Below are positions 7,367-16,867 of a stretch of DNA of 64,000 bases, in pieces; positions within the stretch are counted from its first letter, which is position 1, and each line of letters opens with the position of its first letter. The translations under genes and the position numbers were made by a program. The notes below the pieces were generated by a model, which did no database searches, was not told the origin of the DNA, and saw only the letters and a list, made by a program, of their open reading frames with translations. Source of the stretch: Lysinibacillus telephonicus (GTDB lineage: Bacteria; Bacillota; Bacilli; Bacillales_A; Planococcaceae); the NCBI RefSeq assembly GCF_003966145.1, contig NZ_RXNR01000010.1:27968-91967 (forward strand), in the 5' to 3' direction.

Positions 7367-9787
7367 TTATTCAGCTTTTAATTGAAGTTCGTACTTCGTA
7401 TTAAGGTCGCCATCAATATTTGTTTCATGATATCGACCATATACCCAATTAGAAATTTGGTTATCGTACCATTTCGATTTAACATGTCCACTTTGGCCAG
7501 GTGCAACCATATGGTAGGCACTAGATAAATCACTTAAATCCGCTACAAATCTCCATGAAGCACCATGATTAACATTTCCTTCACCATCTTCTGATGCAGC
7601 TTGAACAGTCACCTTAGAACCACCTACAGACAGCTTTTCTGGGTTTAAATAAGTTGCTAAGTATTCTGAAACTCCTGATAATGGATGGTCAAAAGTTAGT
7701 TTGTTGTAGCTGCCCCAAGTCCATTTTGAAACTTTCGCACCATACTTTTTAGTGATTTCTGCAATTGTTGTTTCAAATGAATGATAGACTAGCTCGTCTA
7801 CACCGCCTGCTTCGGATACCCAAACCCCTTCATTTCCTGCATATGCATCACGTAATAACTGATCTGTAATTTGGAATTTTCCAGGCATCATTTCATATAC
7901 ATCTTCAGGCATCGCATCTTCAAATAGTGTATCTTGAATTTCCGTCATTAGTAAATTGAAAACTAAAGGAGCACCTTCATCCTTGTTATCAAATAACTCC
8001 CACTCTTCAAGAAGTTTCACAATATCCTCATATTTCCCTTCACTATCCATCTTCTTAATAGATGTTAAAATATGTGGTAAAAACTCTTCTGCCTGTAAGT
8101 TTTTCTTATCTGATTGCATTCCTTGCATGTCACCAACAGTTAAGCCTTCAATTACTTCACCATCTTCATCTGTTTGGCCTTTTTTAACAGATTCAATCAT
8201 CTCAACAATCCGTTCATAACGATAAGGCGGCGCCCAGTAATTTGTAATATGATAAGGGTATTCGTCACCTATAATTTTGTTATTTGCTGTTACAATATAT
8301 CCTTCTTCTGGATTAATGACTGTTGGAAGTTCTTCATATGGTATATAACCTTCCCAACCATACTCAGAAGAATCTCCTGGTACAGGGAACTGCCCGTCGC
8401 CAGCCTTGCGAATCGGGATATTACCGTTTGCTTTGTAGGCAATTGTACCATCAGTTGAAGCAAATACGAAGTTTTGAGCAGGTGCTTTAAAATCCTCTAA
8501 TGCCTTTTCAAACTCTTCCCAATTACTTGCCTTGTTATATCCAATAACTGCTTGCAACTCTTGTGTTGACTCTAGAGCTGTCCATTGCATTGAAAATACA
8601 GCAGTTGGTTGTTCTTCTTCAAATACAAAATCTGAGATTACAGGGCCATGGCGGGTTACAACCACTTCATAATCAATTGTTTTACCGCCTTTTATTTTTA
8701 TCGGTTCTTTACGAACTTCGGCTTGCTCCCATTTACCATCATACTTAAATTGAGTTGGATTATCTGGGTTCGGTGTTTCAATATACAAGTCTTGAACGTC
8801 TGGTCCAACATTTGTTACACCCCAAGCGATTTTTTCATTATGCCCCAATATAATACCAGGAACTCCAGGGAATATTACTCCACTTACATTTTGCTCTGGC
8901 GATTGTAAATGCATTTGATACCAGATAGAAGGAGTACCTAATCCTAAATGCGGATCATCTGCAAGCAACGGCTTTCCACTTTCTGTTCTCTCACCAGAGA
9001 CTACCCAGTTATTGCTGCCATTAAATTCATTTGGCAACAAATCAGTATTAAAAGCTCCAGCAACTTCTATCGGATTTTCCAAGTTTGCTTCAATAATTGT
9101 TTTTGCATCTTCTGGATAATTAATAATTAGCTCTTTAACTTGTTCTTCTGTAAAGTTTTGTAATGCCCAATGGTTAAAGGCTTGAAGACTCCAGTTGCCG
9201 CCTAAATCATATGCCATATATTTTCCGATAGTTAATGAATCAATTGGCGTCCATTCTTCAGGTTCATATCCTAATAGTTTGAACTCGTAAGAAAGTTTAC
9301 TAGTGCCTTTTACTTCGTTAATAAATGCGTTAACGCCTTCAGCATACCATTGTAAAATTTGTTTAGAATTCTCATTGTATCCTTCCCAAGATTTTTCTGC
9401 TGCATTTCTTAAACTAAACGTACGGAAAAATTTATCAGATTCAACAGCTGATTCACCTACAACCTCTGCTAAAGTACCGCTGGCTTGTCGTCGAGCTAAA
9501 TCCATTTGGAAAAGACGGTCCTGGGCTTGTACATACCCTTGAGCGCGATATAAATCCGCATCAGAATTCGCTTCAATATGCGGAACACCTGTCCCATCAC
9601 GAGTTACCATTACATCATCATCTAATATAGAAACAATTACTTCTCCTTCTATTGTTGGCTTAGAATTTGATACGTAAAAGTGGATTCCAACCACTATTAG
9701 TCCGCCTGCTACAATAACCAAGCCTATTATCCATATAAGCAAATCTACTATTTTTCTACTTTTTCTCTTTACTGCTTCAGTAGACAT
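7367..9787 (-). CDS. Membrane-anchored penicillin acylase family Ntn-hydrolase
   Basis: 806 aa, the usual length of penicillin G acylase / acyl-homoserine-lactone acylase precursors (S45 family). Residues about 11-35 form a hydrophobic anchor, placing the catalytic part outside the cell. The alpha-chain signature MVTRDGTGVPHIEANSDADL...YVQAQDRLFQMDLARR is present at about 60-100. The autocatalytic junction is EFNGSNNWVVSG, with Ser258 as the predicted new N-terminal nucleophile of the beta chain, followed by LADDPHLGLGTPSIWYQ and PGIILGHNEKIAWGVTN. Family members cleave amide bonds of acylated amines after self-processing; substrate (beta-lactam side chain, N-acyl-amino acid or AHL) cannot be assigned. 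The gene is alone with its own terminator. Start at ATG 9787 with GAGGGTGG. Confidence 0.9.
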   Translation of the reverse strand: MSTEAVKRKSRKIVDLLIWIIGLVIVAGGLIVVGIHFYVSNSKPTIEGEVIVSILDDDVMVTRDGTGVPHIEANSDADLYRAQGYVQAQDRLFQMDLARRQASGTLAEVVGESAVESDKFFRTFSLRNAAEKSWEGYNENSKQILQWYAEGVNAFINEVKGTSKLSYEFKLLGYEPEEWTPIDSLTIGKYMAYDLGGNWSLQAFNHWALQNFTEEQVKELIINYPEDAKTIIEANLENPIEVAGAFNTDLLPNEFNGSNNWVVSGERTESGKPLLADDPHLGLGTPSIWYQMHLQSPEQNVSGVIFPGVPGIILGHNEKIAWGVTNVGPDVQDLYIETPNPDNPTQFKYDGKWEQAEVRKEPIKIKGGKTIDYEVVVTRHGPVISDFVFEEEQPTAVFSMQWTALESTQELQAVIGYNKASNWEEFEKALEDFKAPAQNFVFASTDGTIAYKANGNIPIRKAGDGQFPVPGDSSEYGWEGYIPYEELPTVINPEEGYIVTANNKIIGDEYPYHITNYWAPPYRYERIVEMIESVKKGQTDEDGEVIEGLTVGDMQGMQSDKKNLQAEEFLPHILTSIKKMDSEGKYEDIVKLLEEWELFDNKDEGAPLVFNLLMTEIQDTLFEDAMPEDVYEMMPGKFQITDQLLRDAYAGNEGVWVSEAGGVDELVYHSFETTIAEITKKYGAKVSKWTWGSYNKLTFDHPLSGVSEYLATYLNPEKLSVGGSKVTVQAASEDGEGNVNHGASWRFVADLSDLSSAYHMVAPGQSGHVKSKWYDNQISNWVYGRYHETNIDGDLNTKYELQLKAE

Positions 9788-9807
9788 CTTTTATTCCACC
9801 CTCTCAT

Positions 9808-9950
9808 TAAGAAAAGCGCAAGCGCCCTGCTTAGCCCCAAATTGGAGAAAGCACAAAATCCATATCTATATCAGGTCGGAATGACTAATTTCGTATGACA
9901 CTTAAGCATCGAAGAAGCACCTCGACCACAAGGGACTGTAGCTTGCACTA
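9808..9950 (-). repeat. Degenerate Bacillaceae-type dispersed repeat
   Basis: The stretch begins TAAGAAAAGCGCAAGCGCCC and contains the blocks GCTTAGCCCC, GCATCGAAG and CCTCGACCACAAGGGACTG. These are GC-rich against AT-rich surroundings and match, in degraded form, the intergenic repeat seen at 16868-17016, which also carries AAGAAAAGCGGAAG and CTCGACAAC blocks. No coding capacity. It sits just upstream of the acylase gene. The assignment rests on shared blocks, not on an alignment. Confidence 0.5.
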
Positions 9951-10058
9951 GAACTCTTCAAAAAATTTTATAATTTCTTAAGTTAGCAAGGATCAATTTC
10001 CCTACTATAATACATTTATTTTTCAAATAAAATAAAGTATCATCATTAGATGATTTTA

Positions 10059-10820
10059 TCATTTCACATCTTTTAATTCTAATACGATTGGACAATGATC
10101 GCTACCTAAAACTTGCGAGTGGATGTCAGCAGCCTGAATATAGTCAACTAGTCGATTAGAAACAATAAAATAGTCAATTCTCCAACCGATATTTCTCTCC
10201 CGAACTTTATTCATGTAAGACCACCATGTATAAGCGTCAGTTGTGTCCGGATTGAGATGGCGAAATGTATCGGTAAAACCAGATTGAAGCAGCTCTGTCA
10301 TTTTCCCTCGCTCTTCAAAGGTAAACCCAGAATTGCCAATATTAGATTTAAAATTTTTCAAATCGATATCCTCATGCGCAACATTTAAGTCCCCGCAATA
10401 AATAACAGGCTTCTTTTTATCAAGCTGTTTTAAATACTCAATTAGGTTTACTTCCCAATGTAAACGTATTGGAAGTCGTGCTAAATCTCGCTGTGAGTTT
10501 GGTGTATAAACATTAACTAAGTAAAACTTATCGTATTCTAAAGTAATAATACGGCCTTCTTTTTCGTTTTCATCATCGCCAACCCCATATTTTACAGATA
10601 AGGGCTTATGCTTTGTAAAAATTGCCGTACCTGAATAGCCTTTTTTCTCCGCGTAATTCCAATATTGATAATAACCTTCAAAAGGCAAATCAATTTGACC
10701 TTGTTGACATTTAGTTTCTTGAATACTGAAAAAATCGGCATCTACTTCATTAAAGTAATCAATAAATCCTTTGTTCACGCATGCCCTAATTCCGTTTACA
10801 TTCCACGATACAAATTTCAT
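10059..10820 (-). CDS. exoA: Exodeoxyribonuclease III / AP endonuclease ExoA
   Basis: 253-aa cytosolic enzyme of the Xth/ExoA family (B. subtilis ExoA 252 aa) that cuts DNA 5' to abasic sites and removes 3' blocking groups in base excision repair. The EEP-fold motifs are all present: SWNVNGIRA at the N-terminus, IQETKCQ (metal-binding Glu), YWNYAEKKGYSGTAIF, NVYTPNSQR, CGDLNVAHEDIDL, IGWRIDYF and the C-terminal GSDHCPIVLEL with the catalytic Asp-His. Start at 10820 with GAGAGGG 6 bases upstream. It is about 60 bases downstream of murB on the same strand, with a weak hairpin between. Confidence 0.95.
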   Translation of the reverse strand: MKFVSWNVNGIRACVNKGFIDYFNEVDADFFSIQETKCQQGQIDLPFEGYYQYWNYAEKKGYSGTAIFTKHKPLSVKYGVGDDENEKEGRIITLEYDKFYLVNVYTPNSQRDLARLPIRLHWEVNLIEYLKQLDKKKPVIYCGDLNVAHEDIDLKNFKSNIGNSGFTFEERGKMTELLQSGFTDTFRHLNPDTTDAYTWWSYMNKVRERNIGWRIDYFIVSNRLVDYIQAADIHSQVLGSDHCPIVLELKDVK

Positions 10821-10843
10821 ACTTGACCCTCTCTATGTATACA

Positions 10844-10873
10844 AAGCGCCCTTCATAAATAAAAAGGCGCCTT
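10844..10873 (-). terminator. Weak hairpin after murB
   Basis: A 7-bp GC-rich stem with one bulge (10844-10850 with 10866-10873), followed on the minus strand by TTTGTAT. It may allow read-through from murB into exoA. Confidence 0.4.
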
Positions 10874-10879
10874 AAAAAC

Positions 10880-11800
10880 TTATTTTGTTAAATCTTCACC
10901 AACAATCTTTACTTCAAGCTCAAGATCTACATCAAATTTTTCTTTAACAACCCTCTTAACCATATTAATGGTCTCAATGTAATCTGTTGCTGTGGCATTC
11001 CCCTTATTAATGATAAAACCGGCATGCTTGGTTGATACTTCTGCATCTCCAACACCTTTTCCTTGCAATCCACTATCTTGAATAAGCTTCCCTGCAAAGT
11101 ATCCTGACGGACGTTTAAATACACTGCCTGCCGAAGGGTATTCTAAAGGCTGTTTTGATTCACGTTTAAATGTTAAATCAGCAATTTTTTCATCAATATC
11201 TTGTTGGTTTCCCTTTTCAAGTTCAAATCTAGAAGAAAGAACAAAGTAACCTTTTTTTGCGATAATACTTTGACGGTATGATAACTCAAGCTCATCTTTA
11301 GTTAATACGATTTTTTCTCCTTCTTGTGTTAAAACTGTAGAATCTATAATAATATCCTTAATCTCACCGCCATATGCGCCAGCATTCATTGCCATTGCTC
11401 CCCCAACAGATCCCGGGATTCCACAAGCAAATTCGAATCCTGTTAAGCTATTTTCTGCTGCTAGCTTCGAAACATCTTTAATTAATGCCCCACCTTGTGC
11501 ATAAATTTGAGTTCCTTCAAGGTGAATCTGGTCTAGCTTTTGAAAACAGATTACAATTCCACGAACCCCACCGTCACGAACCACCATATTAGAGCCGTTC
11601 CCTAACATTAATATTGGAACATTATGATCATGCGCATACTTTACAATTGCAGTTGCTTCTTCTTCTGTTTCTGGTAAGACAAACACATCGGCTTTACCAC
11701 CAAGTTTCGTCATTGTATATGTTTTTAAAGATTCATTTATTTTAATATTACTTGGATTAACTATGTTGGCTAAGTCTTGTGCCCATTGCTTAATTGTCAT
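10880..11800 (-). CDS. murB: UDP-N-acetylenolpyruvoylglucosamine reductase
   Basis: 306-aa cytosolic FAD enzyme that reduces UDP-GlcNAc-enolpyruvate to UDP-MurNAc with NADPH in peptidoglycan synthesis. Motifs: TKLGGKADVFVLPETEEEA, PILMLGNGSNMVVRDGG and GIPGSVGGAMAMNAGAYGGEI (FAD and substrate loops), SYRQS, the PSAGSVFKRP loop, and AGKLIQDSGLQG...HAGFIIN near the C-terminus. Length and the YRxS/SAGSxFKRP version fit the short type II MurB of Firmicutes. Start at 11800 with AAAGGAAA about 11 bases upstream. The other mur genes are not in the window. Confidence 0.96.
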   Translation of the reverse strand: MTIKQWAQDLANIVNPSNIKINESLKTYTMTKLGGKADVFVLPETEEEATAIVKYAHDHNVPILMLGNGSNMVVRDGGVRGIVICFQKLDQIHLEGTQIYAQGGALIKDVSKLAAENSLTGFEFACGIPGSVGGAMAMNAGAYGGEIKDIIIDSTVLTQEGEKIVLTKDELELSYRQSIIAKKGYFVLSSRFELEKGNQQDIDEKIADLTFKRESKQPLEYPSAGSVFKRPSGYFAGKLIQDSGLQGKGVGDAEVSTKHAGFIINKGNATATDYIETINMVKRVVKEKFDVDLELEVKIVGEDLTK

Positions 11801-12194
11801 AAAAGCAAATTTCCTTTCTTACTTCATACTCTTTCTTAGTATGGATAATCCAAAGCTTTTTGACAAGTAATACATATCTTTTTATTTACCAAGCCTGTGA
11901 CTATTTTTCGACTTCTTTAAACGTTTATGTTCCATTACCAAACAAAAAAAGCAGCAGGTTAAATGATTATAAATTTATGTTAATATAAAAATTGGGAAAA
12001 AGTTGAAACTAAAAATAGAAATAAACGTATTTGAAGATAAAAGTTTATCTTTTAAAATAGTATTGTCGAATTTCGCACCTAAAGAAGAACAATTTCAGTA
12101 CACCATTACAAATTCATTACTTCAAAGATTTTATGAATTACCATACATTTTTATTCATTTCGACAATTTTTATAGTTAACTGGGGGAATGTAGA
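11801..12194. other. Gene-free divergent region of about 390 bases
   Basis: It separates murB (minus) from the DUF2500 gene (plus). AT-rich, with many possible -10 boxes but no pair I would defend. No repeats, stable hairpins or reading frames with a ribosome binding site were seen. Confidence 0.4.
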
Positions 12195-12542
12195 ATGTTT
12201 TTTTTCGAAGATATTATGTTTAACCTTGTGCCAATATTTATAATAATTATTGCCATTATTGTGTTTGGAAGTATATTGTTGAAATTTACTGCTGGTATTA
12301 AGCAAAATGTTAAAAATAATGCTTCTCCTGTTTTGACAGTACCTGCCCAGGTTATTGCAAAACGCACGGAGGTACGCGGCGAACATTCCCATACTTGGTA
12401 TTACTCAACATTTGAAGTTGAAAGTGGGGATCGTATAGAATTTGAAATTTCTGGTAAAGAATATGGGCTGCTAGCAGAAGGAGATTTAGGACTCCTTACT
12501 TTCCAAGGAACACGATTAAAAGGCTTCGAGCGAAACCGTTAA
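12195..12542 (+). CDS. DUF2500 membrane protein
   Basis: 115 aa with one N-terminal membrane helix (about residues 9-31: NLVPIFIIIIAIIVFGSILL) and a cytosolic or external beta-rich domain: VPAQVIAKRTEVRGEHSHTWYYSTFEVESGDRIEFEISGKEYGLLAEGDLGLLTFQGTRLKGF pattern characteristic of DUF2500 (E. coli YhhM group). The GEHSHTWYYxTFE and Y-x-LL-x-GD-x-G-L blocks are the family's hallmarks. GGGGG sits about 8 bases before the ATG. Monocistronic. No known function. Confidence 0.85.
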   Translation: MFFFEDIMFNLVPIFIIIIAIIVFGSILLKFTAGIKQNVKNNASPVLTVPAQVIAKRTEVRGEHSHTWYYSTFEVESGDRIEFEISGKEYGLLAEGDLGLLTFQGTRLKGFERNR

Positions 12543-12558
12543 TAACAAAAATTCTAAA

Positions 12559-12605
12559 GGGCTATCCAGAAAATAATTACTTTCTAGACTGCCCCTACTT
12601 CTTTT
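12559..12605 (+). terminator. Degenerate terminator after the DUF2500 gene
   Basis: GGGC (12559-12562) pairs with GCCC (12591-12594), and an inner CCAGAAA/TTTCTAG pairing has one mismatch; CTTCTTTT follows. It looks like a decayed copy of the common GGGCTGTCC-type terminator. Confidence 0.35.
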
Positions 12606-12652
12606 AAAAATATATGCTCACTACTCTTGTTTCAGTGGTTATCCATCCTCGC

Positions 12653-12685
12653 AAAAAAGCCATCCAAAAGTGATTTTTGGATGGC
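12653..12685 (-). terminator. Terminator of the azoreductase gene
   Basis: A perfect 11-bp stem (12659-12669 with 12675-12685) with a 5-base loop and six T on the minus strand. Confidence 0.9.
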
Positions 12686-12701
12686 TCCTTTACATTTATT
12701 T

Positions 12702-13340
12702 TTACGCAGTTACTGTTGCTAATTTTTGTGCAGCAGCTTTAACACGTTCTAAACCTTCTGCGATAATTTCTTGAGCTTTATTTGGTTCTGCATTATGACC
12801 TTCAATAATTACTTCTTCAAGAAGCTCCATACCTGCAATACCACTAAATACATTTTTAATGTAGTTAGCTGACATTTCCATTGGTTGTGCTTCTGGAGAT
12901 GAGTAGTACCCGCCACGAGCATTTAATACAACATATTTTTTATCTGTCATCAATTGAACCATTTGACCTTCAGAATTATATTTGAACATATAGCCTGCTG
13001 AATATACATAATCAACAAACGTTTGTAGAACTGCAGGGATTGTTAAGTTCCAAAGAGGGAAAGCAAATACTACTACATCAGCAGCAGTTAATGCATCCAT
13101 TGCTTTTTGTTTTGCAGCTAATAATCTAGACTCTAAATCAGTTAATTCTTCACCATTTTGAACTTTCCCGAAAGCGTTGAAAAGATCTTGTCCAAAATAC
13201 GGCATATCTTCTGCATATACATCATATGTAGTAAGATTTAAACCAGCTACATTTTTTGCTTCTTCTACAAAAGTTTCATACATTTTAGTTGAAACACCGT
13301 CAGGACGGTTATTTGCTTTAACTACTAATACATTTGTCAT
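12702..13340 (-). CDS. azoR: FMN-dependent NADH-azoreductase
   Basis: 212-aa flavodoxin-fold reductase of the AzoR family (B. subtilis AzoR1/AzoR2), which reduces quinones and azo compounds with NADH through FMN as a homodimer. Seen: the N-terminal strand MTNVLVVKANNRP, ADVVVFAFPLWNLTIPAVLQTFVDYV (about 88-113, the FMN-binding P-L-W-N loop characteristic of the family), then VVLNARGGYYSSPEAQPMEMSANYIKNVFSGIAG. The AAAGGAG box is about 12 bases before the ATG, a little far. It stands alone with a strong terminator. In bacilli such genes often respond to quinone or thiol stress; no operator was identified here. Confidence 0.93.
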   Translation of the reverse strand: MTNVLVVKANNRPDGVSTKMYETFVEEAKNVAGLNLTTYDVYAEDMPYFGQDLFNAFGKVQNGEELTDLESRLLAAKQKAMDALTAADVVVFAFPLWNLTIPAVLQTFVDYVYSAGYMFKYNSEGQMVQLMTDKKYVVLNARGGYYSSPEAQPMEMSANYIKNVFSGIAGMELLEEVIIEGHNAEPNKAQEIIAEGLERVKAAAQKLATVTA

Positions 13341-13488
13341 ATCGTTTTATTACTCCTTTATCTATTAAAATATAAATCTTGAATTCAAGACATATGGTTA
13401 ATCTTAAAGGAAGATGAGAATTATTTCAACAAAACTTCCCTCAGACTTTTAGCTGATTTTTAGTACTTTTCAACAATTAGATAAGCTA

Positions 13489-14193
13489 CTATAGATCACA
13501 TTGTCCATCTGAACAAATGCTACCGTTATCTCCAACTATTTTCAATTTCGGCTTAAGTCCTGCTTCACTTGCAGCTTTTGCTATCGTTTGGTTAAATAAT
13601 GGTTGTGGTTGTGCACCAGAGATACCATACTTATTGTCAATCACAAAAAATGGAACTCCTCTTACTCCTAAGCTTTGTGCCTCTAAAATGTCTTGCTCAA
13701 CTTCATCTGCAAATTGATCACTATTCAAAACATCTTGTGCATCCTTCCGGTCAAGACCTACTTCTTCAACTAAATTTAATAGGACTTCGTATCGACCTAT
13801 CGCTGCCCCTTCTAAAAAATATGCCTTCAATATTCTTTCACTAAGTTCCGGACCCCTTCCTTTTTTGGCAGCCCATTTGGCTAGTCGGTGTGCAGCATTA
13901 GTATTTGCATTTTTCATAATATCAAAATTATATTGAAGACCTACTTCTTTAGCACGCTCAGCAACATTATTAGTCATTTTTTTAGCTTCCGCTTCTGTAG
14001 TATTATATTTATTTGCTAATGAAGTATAAACTGATTCTTCGGCATCCAGTGGAGTATTTGGGTCTAGTAAAAAGCTTTTTAACTCTACCTCCACTTGACC
14101 TTCATACCCAGAGTCTTTAATAGCCTTTTCTAGTTGACGTTTACCTATATAACAAAATGGACAAACATAATCTGACCATACTTCTACTTTCAT
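13489..14193 (-). CDS. DsbA-family (FrnE-like) oxidoreductase
   Basis: 234-aa cytosolic protein with a thioredoxin fold and inserted helical domain, of the FrnE / HCCA-isomerase group. The active site CPFC is near the N-terminus (WSDYVCPFCYIGKRQLEKA), the cis-Pro loop is GVRGVPFFVIDNKYGISGAQP, and a second, C-terminal cysteine pair (SICSDGQCDL) resembles the accessory cysteines of FrnE proteins. No signal peptide, so it acts in the cytosol. AAGGAGGAATG precedes the start closely. The substrate is unknown; FrnE proteins in other bacteria are linked to oxidative stress. Next to the azoreductase gene on the same strand, but about 150 bases separate them. Confidence 0.88.
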   Translation of the reverse strand: MKVEVWSDYVCPFCYIGKRQLEKAIKDSGYEGQVEVELKSFLLDPNTPLDAEESVYTSLANKYNTTEAEAKKMTNNVAERAKEVGLQYNFDIMKNANTNAAHRLAKWAAKKGRGPELSERILKAYFLEGAAIGRYEVLLNLVEEVGLDRKDAQDVLNSDQFADEVEQDILEAQSLGVRGVPFFVIDNKYGISGAQPQPLFNQTIAKAASEAGLKPKLKIVGDNGSICSDGQCDL

Positions 14194-14318
14194 GTTTCAT
14201 TCCTCCTTTTTCATCAGTTTACGTATGAATTAATTTTCCTACAATAAATGTGCTCATATGAATATTGTTTTCACATTTATCCAATACTTTTAAAAAATGA
14301 GTATAATTGGGGGCGCTT

Positions 14319-15704
14319 ATGCAAAACTCTCTTTGGCTAAAAGACGTTGAGTCATTATCATTACCTACATTATCAAAATCTTTAGACTGTGATGTTTGTA
14401 TAGTTGGCGGTGGTTTAACAGGAATATATACAGCATATTTACTCGCAAAAAAAGGCATTAATGTTATACTGCTTGAGGCAAAGCCTTCCGTTGCACTTGG
14501 TACAACTAGTCATTCAACAGGAAAATTAACTCCTCAACACGGTATTATTTTTTCAAAACTTTTAAAGAATTTTTCTGAAGGTGATGTTCGTACCTATTAT
14601 CAAGCAAATAAAAATGCAATAGATTCGGCTTTACAGTTTGCACCAATTGAAACATATCAAAAAATAGATTCTTTTATATATGCACAAAGCAATTATGGCA
14701 GCCGGACAATTCAGGATGAATTGAATGCCTATAAAAAACTTAATTTACCAGGCTATGAAACAACAGATACTGAGCTGCCGATTCCTATTACATCTGCATT
14801 AAAAATGGAGGATACAGCACAAATACATCCTACAAATTTCACACTCCATTTTGCCAAGCTCGCCTTGAAGGAAGGGGCAACTATATTTACAAATTGCCGT
14901 GTAACTAGAGTGATTATCGATGAAAAAATAGTTGAAACCAATAGCGACAGTCGTATATCCTATAAAAACTTAGTACTATGTACGCATTATCCAATAGAAT
15001 CCATTAGAAATTTATATACAACAAAGCTTTCCATTGAACGCTCATATTTAATGGCTTCAAAAGCTAGCGAGCTGTTACAGGGGCAGTATTTATCCGTTGA
15101 AAATCCTTCAAGGACCATAAGGACTGCATTGATTTCAAACACACCATATTTTATTTATGGAGGAAGCAGTCATAAGGCAGGTGCTATTAAACATACAAAA
15201 AGCTATTACAAAGACCTTGAAACCGAATTAGTTTCCAATTTCGACCTACCTAAGCCAACGTACTTTTGGAGTGCACAGGATCCAGATACACCTGATTACA
15301 TTCCTTATATTGGGCAGCTTACTGATAGCGAGCCTAATATCTATATTGCAACGGGTTACCGTAAATGGGGGCTTTCTAATTCGCTAGTAGCAGGAGAAAT
15401 TATTTCAAGCGCAATTACTAAAGAAGCCCATATGGCAGCATCCTTATATAGCCCTTCAAGAGGACAATTTGGCCGAAATCTTTTATATTCCTTAAAAAAT
15501 ATTGGTTTTGTTGCAACAAGTCTGGTTGGTGGTTATATTACAAGAATTGAAGCACCTAAATGTACACATCTAGGATGTAAAACAAGATGGAATGAGGCCG
15601 ATGAAACATGGGACTGTCCATGCCATGGATCCCGCTTTGACAAAAATGGAGATATAATAGAAGGGCCAGCTGTCTATCCTTTAAAATTAAAGAAACAAAT
15701 GTAA
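14319..15704 (+). CDS. FAD-dependent oxidoreductase fused to a Rieske [2Fe-2S] domain (YhfW-like)
   Basis: 461 aa. The N-terminal DAO-type FAD domain begins DVCIVGGGLTGIYTAYLLAKKGINVILLEAK (GxGxxG and acidic end), with TSHSTGKLTPQHG and a C-terminal FAD segment IYIATGYRKWGLSNSLVAGEIIS. The last 60 residues are a Rieske domain with CTHLGC...CPCHGSRFDKNG, giving both Cys-x-His pairs. This is the architecture of B. subtilis YhfW. Soluble, cytosolic; the substrate is not known. The open frame includes a TTG four codons upstream, but the ATG at 14319 is 5 bases after GGGGG and fits better. Confidence 0.9.
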   Translation: MQNSLWLKDVESLSLPTLSKSLDCDVCIVGGGLTGIYTAYLLAKKGINVILLEAKPSVALGTTSHSTGKLTPQHGIIFSKLLKNFSEGDVRTYYQANKNAIDSALQFAPIETYQKIDSFIYAQSNYGSRTIQDELNAYKKLNLPGYETTDTELPIPITSALKMEDTAQIHPTNFTLHFAKLALKEGATIFTNCRVTRVIIDEKIVETNSDSRISYKNLVLCTHYPIESIRNLYTTKLSIERSYLMASKASELLQGQYLSVENPSRTIRTALISNTPYFIYGGSSHKAGAIKHTKSYYKDLETELVSNFDLPKPTYFWSAQDPDTPDYIPYIGQLTDSEPNIYIATGYRKWGLSNSLVAGEIISSAITKEAHMAASLYSPSRGQFGRNLLYSLKNIGFVATSLVGGYITRIEAPKCTHLGCKTRWNEADETWDCPCHGSRFDKNGDIIEGPAVYPLKLKKQM

Positions 15705-15794
15705 AAAGGATTCATCCAAAAAAACTACGTAGAATTAACTTTACTGCGATAAGGATAGTTATTGCCACAAGGAGCAATGTTTAATTAATAAAAA

Positions 15795-15837
15795 GAGGGG
15801 CTTTTACAGAAAAGTAAACTTTTCTGTAAGGCCCCTC
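15795..15837. terminator. Bidirectional terminator
   Basis: A long stem of about 18 bp with one small bulge (15795-15814 with 15819-15837). It has five T on the minus strand (end of ppaC) and CCTTATTTA on the plus strand (end of the FAD-Rieske gene). Confidence 0.85.
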
Positions 15838-15845
15838 CTTATTTA

Positions 15846-16769
15846 TTAAAGTGCTTCTGTTAATACTGGCACGATTTGTTTTTTACGTGATACAACACCT
15901 GGTAAGTCAACTAAGTCGTTGTCTAATTGTTTACCAAATGCTTTTGCTGCTGCTTCAGCCGCGCTTCCTACAACTACAGCTGTAGAATCGTTATTTAAAA
16001 TATCTGTTACTACGAAGAAGAATAACTGTAAGCCATTTTCTTCAATGTTCTTATTTAATAAACTTACTAATTCATCCTTGCGATTTAATACATCATTTAT
16101 ATCAACTGCATTTACTTGAGCAACTATTGACTTTACTTCACCAAATGTAAATTCTTTCGCATCTAATGATAATAAATCTTCCAGTGATTTATCAGAAAGG
16201 TCTGCACCCGCTTTTAACATCGCTAAACCATATTCATTTACATCTACACCAGCTTTTTCAGCTAATTCTTTACCAGCTTGTACATCTTGTTCTGTGCAAG
16301 TTGGTGATTTGAATAATAATGTATCTGAAACAATTGCAGAAAGCATTAATCCTGCAATATTTGAAGGAATTTCCACATTATTTTCTTTGAAAATTTTATT
16401 TAAAATTGTCGCTGTACAGCCAACAGGTTCTGCACGGTAGTAAAGTGGATCAGAAGTTTCAAAGTTAGCAATACGGTGATGATCGATTACTTCAGTTACT
16501 TTAACTTCTTCAATCCCATCTGCAGATTGCTGACGCTCATTGTGGTCCACTAAAATTACTTCGCTTGCTTCATTTGCAACATTTTCAATTAATCGTGGTG
16601 CTTCGAAACCAAACTTTTCTAATGCATATTTTGTCTCGTTGTTCACTTCTCCTAGACGTACTGCCTCTGCATCTACGCCAAGTTGTTGTTTTAAATATGC
16701 ATAAACGAGTGCAGAAGTGATTGTGTCTGTATCTGGATTTTTATGTCCGAAAACTAATACTTTGCTCAT
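15846..16769 (-). CDS. ppaC: Manganese-dependent inorganic pyrophosphatase
   Basis: 307-aa cytosolic family II pyrophosphatase (DHH superfamily) that hydrolyses PPi made in biosynthesis. The motifs are complete: [10 protein letters not shown] (metal ligands), [17 protein letters not shown] (DHH), [13 protein letters not shown], and the C-terminal DHHA2 domain with [11 protein letters not shown] at the end, which closes the active site. No CBS/DRTGG insert, so this is the unregulated PpaC type. Start at 16769 with AGGAGG about 10 bases upstream. Monocistronic with a strong terminator. Confidence 0.97.
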   Translation of the reverse strand: MSKVLVFGHKNPDTDTITSALVYAYLKQQLGVDAEAVRLGEVNNETKYALEKFGFEAPRLIENVANEASEVILVDHNERQQSADGIEEVKVTEVIDHHRIANFETSDPLYYRAEPVGCTATILNKIFKENNVEIPSNIAGLMLSAIVSDTLLFKSPTCTEQDVQAGKELAEKAGVDVNEYGLAMLKAGADLSDKSLEDLLSLDAKEFTFGEVKSIVAQVNAVDINDVLNRKDELVSLLNKNIEENGLQLFFFVVTDILNNDSTAVVVGSAAEAAAKAFGKQLDNDLVDLPGVVSRKKQIVPVLTEAL

Positions 16770-16867
16770 TCAATGAGTTCCTCCTATTTATGAATGTTCT
16801 TAATTCCGAGTATATTTTATCATACCTGTTACTGAATAGAAAAATAGAACTTGTTGTGTTTTTAGAG

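Noticed and set aside
8563..9130. Several plus-strand open frames inside the acylase gene
   Set aside because: They are antisense shadows of a gene with clear family motifs over the same bases; no start signals.
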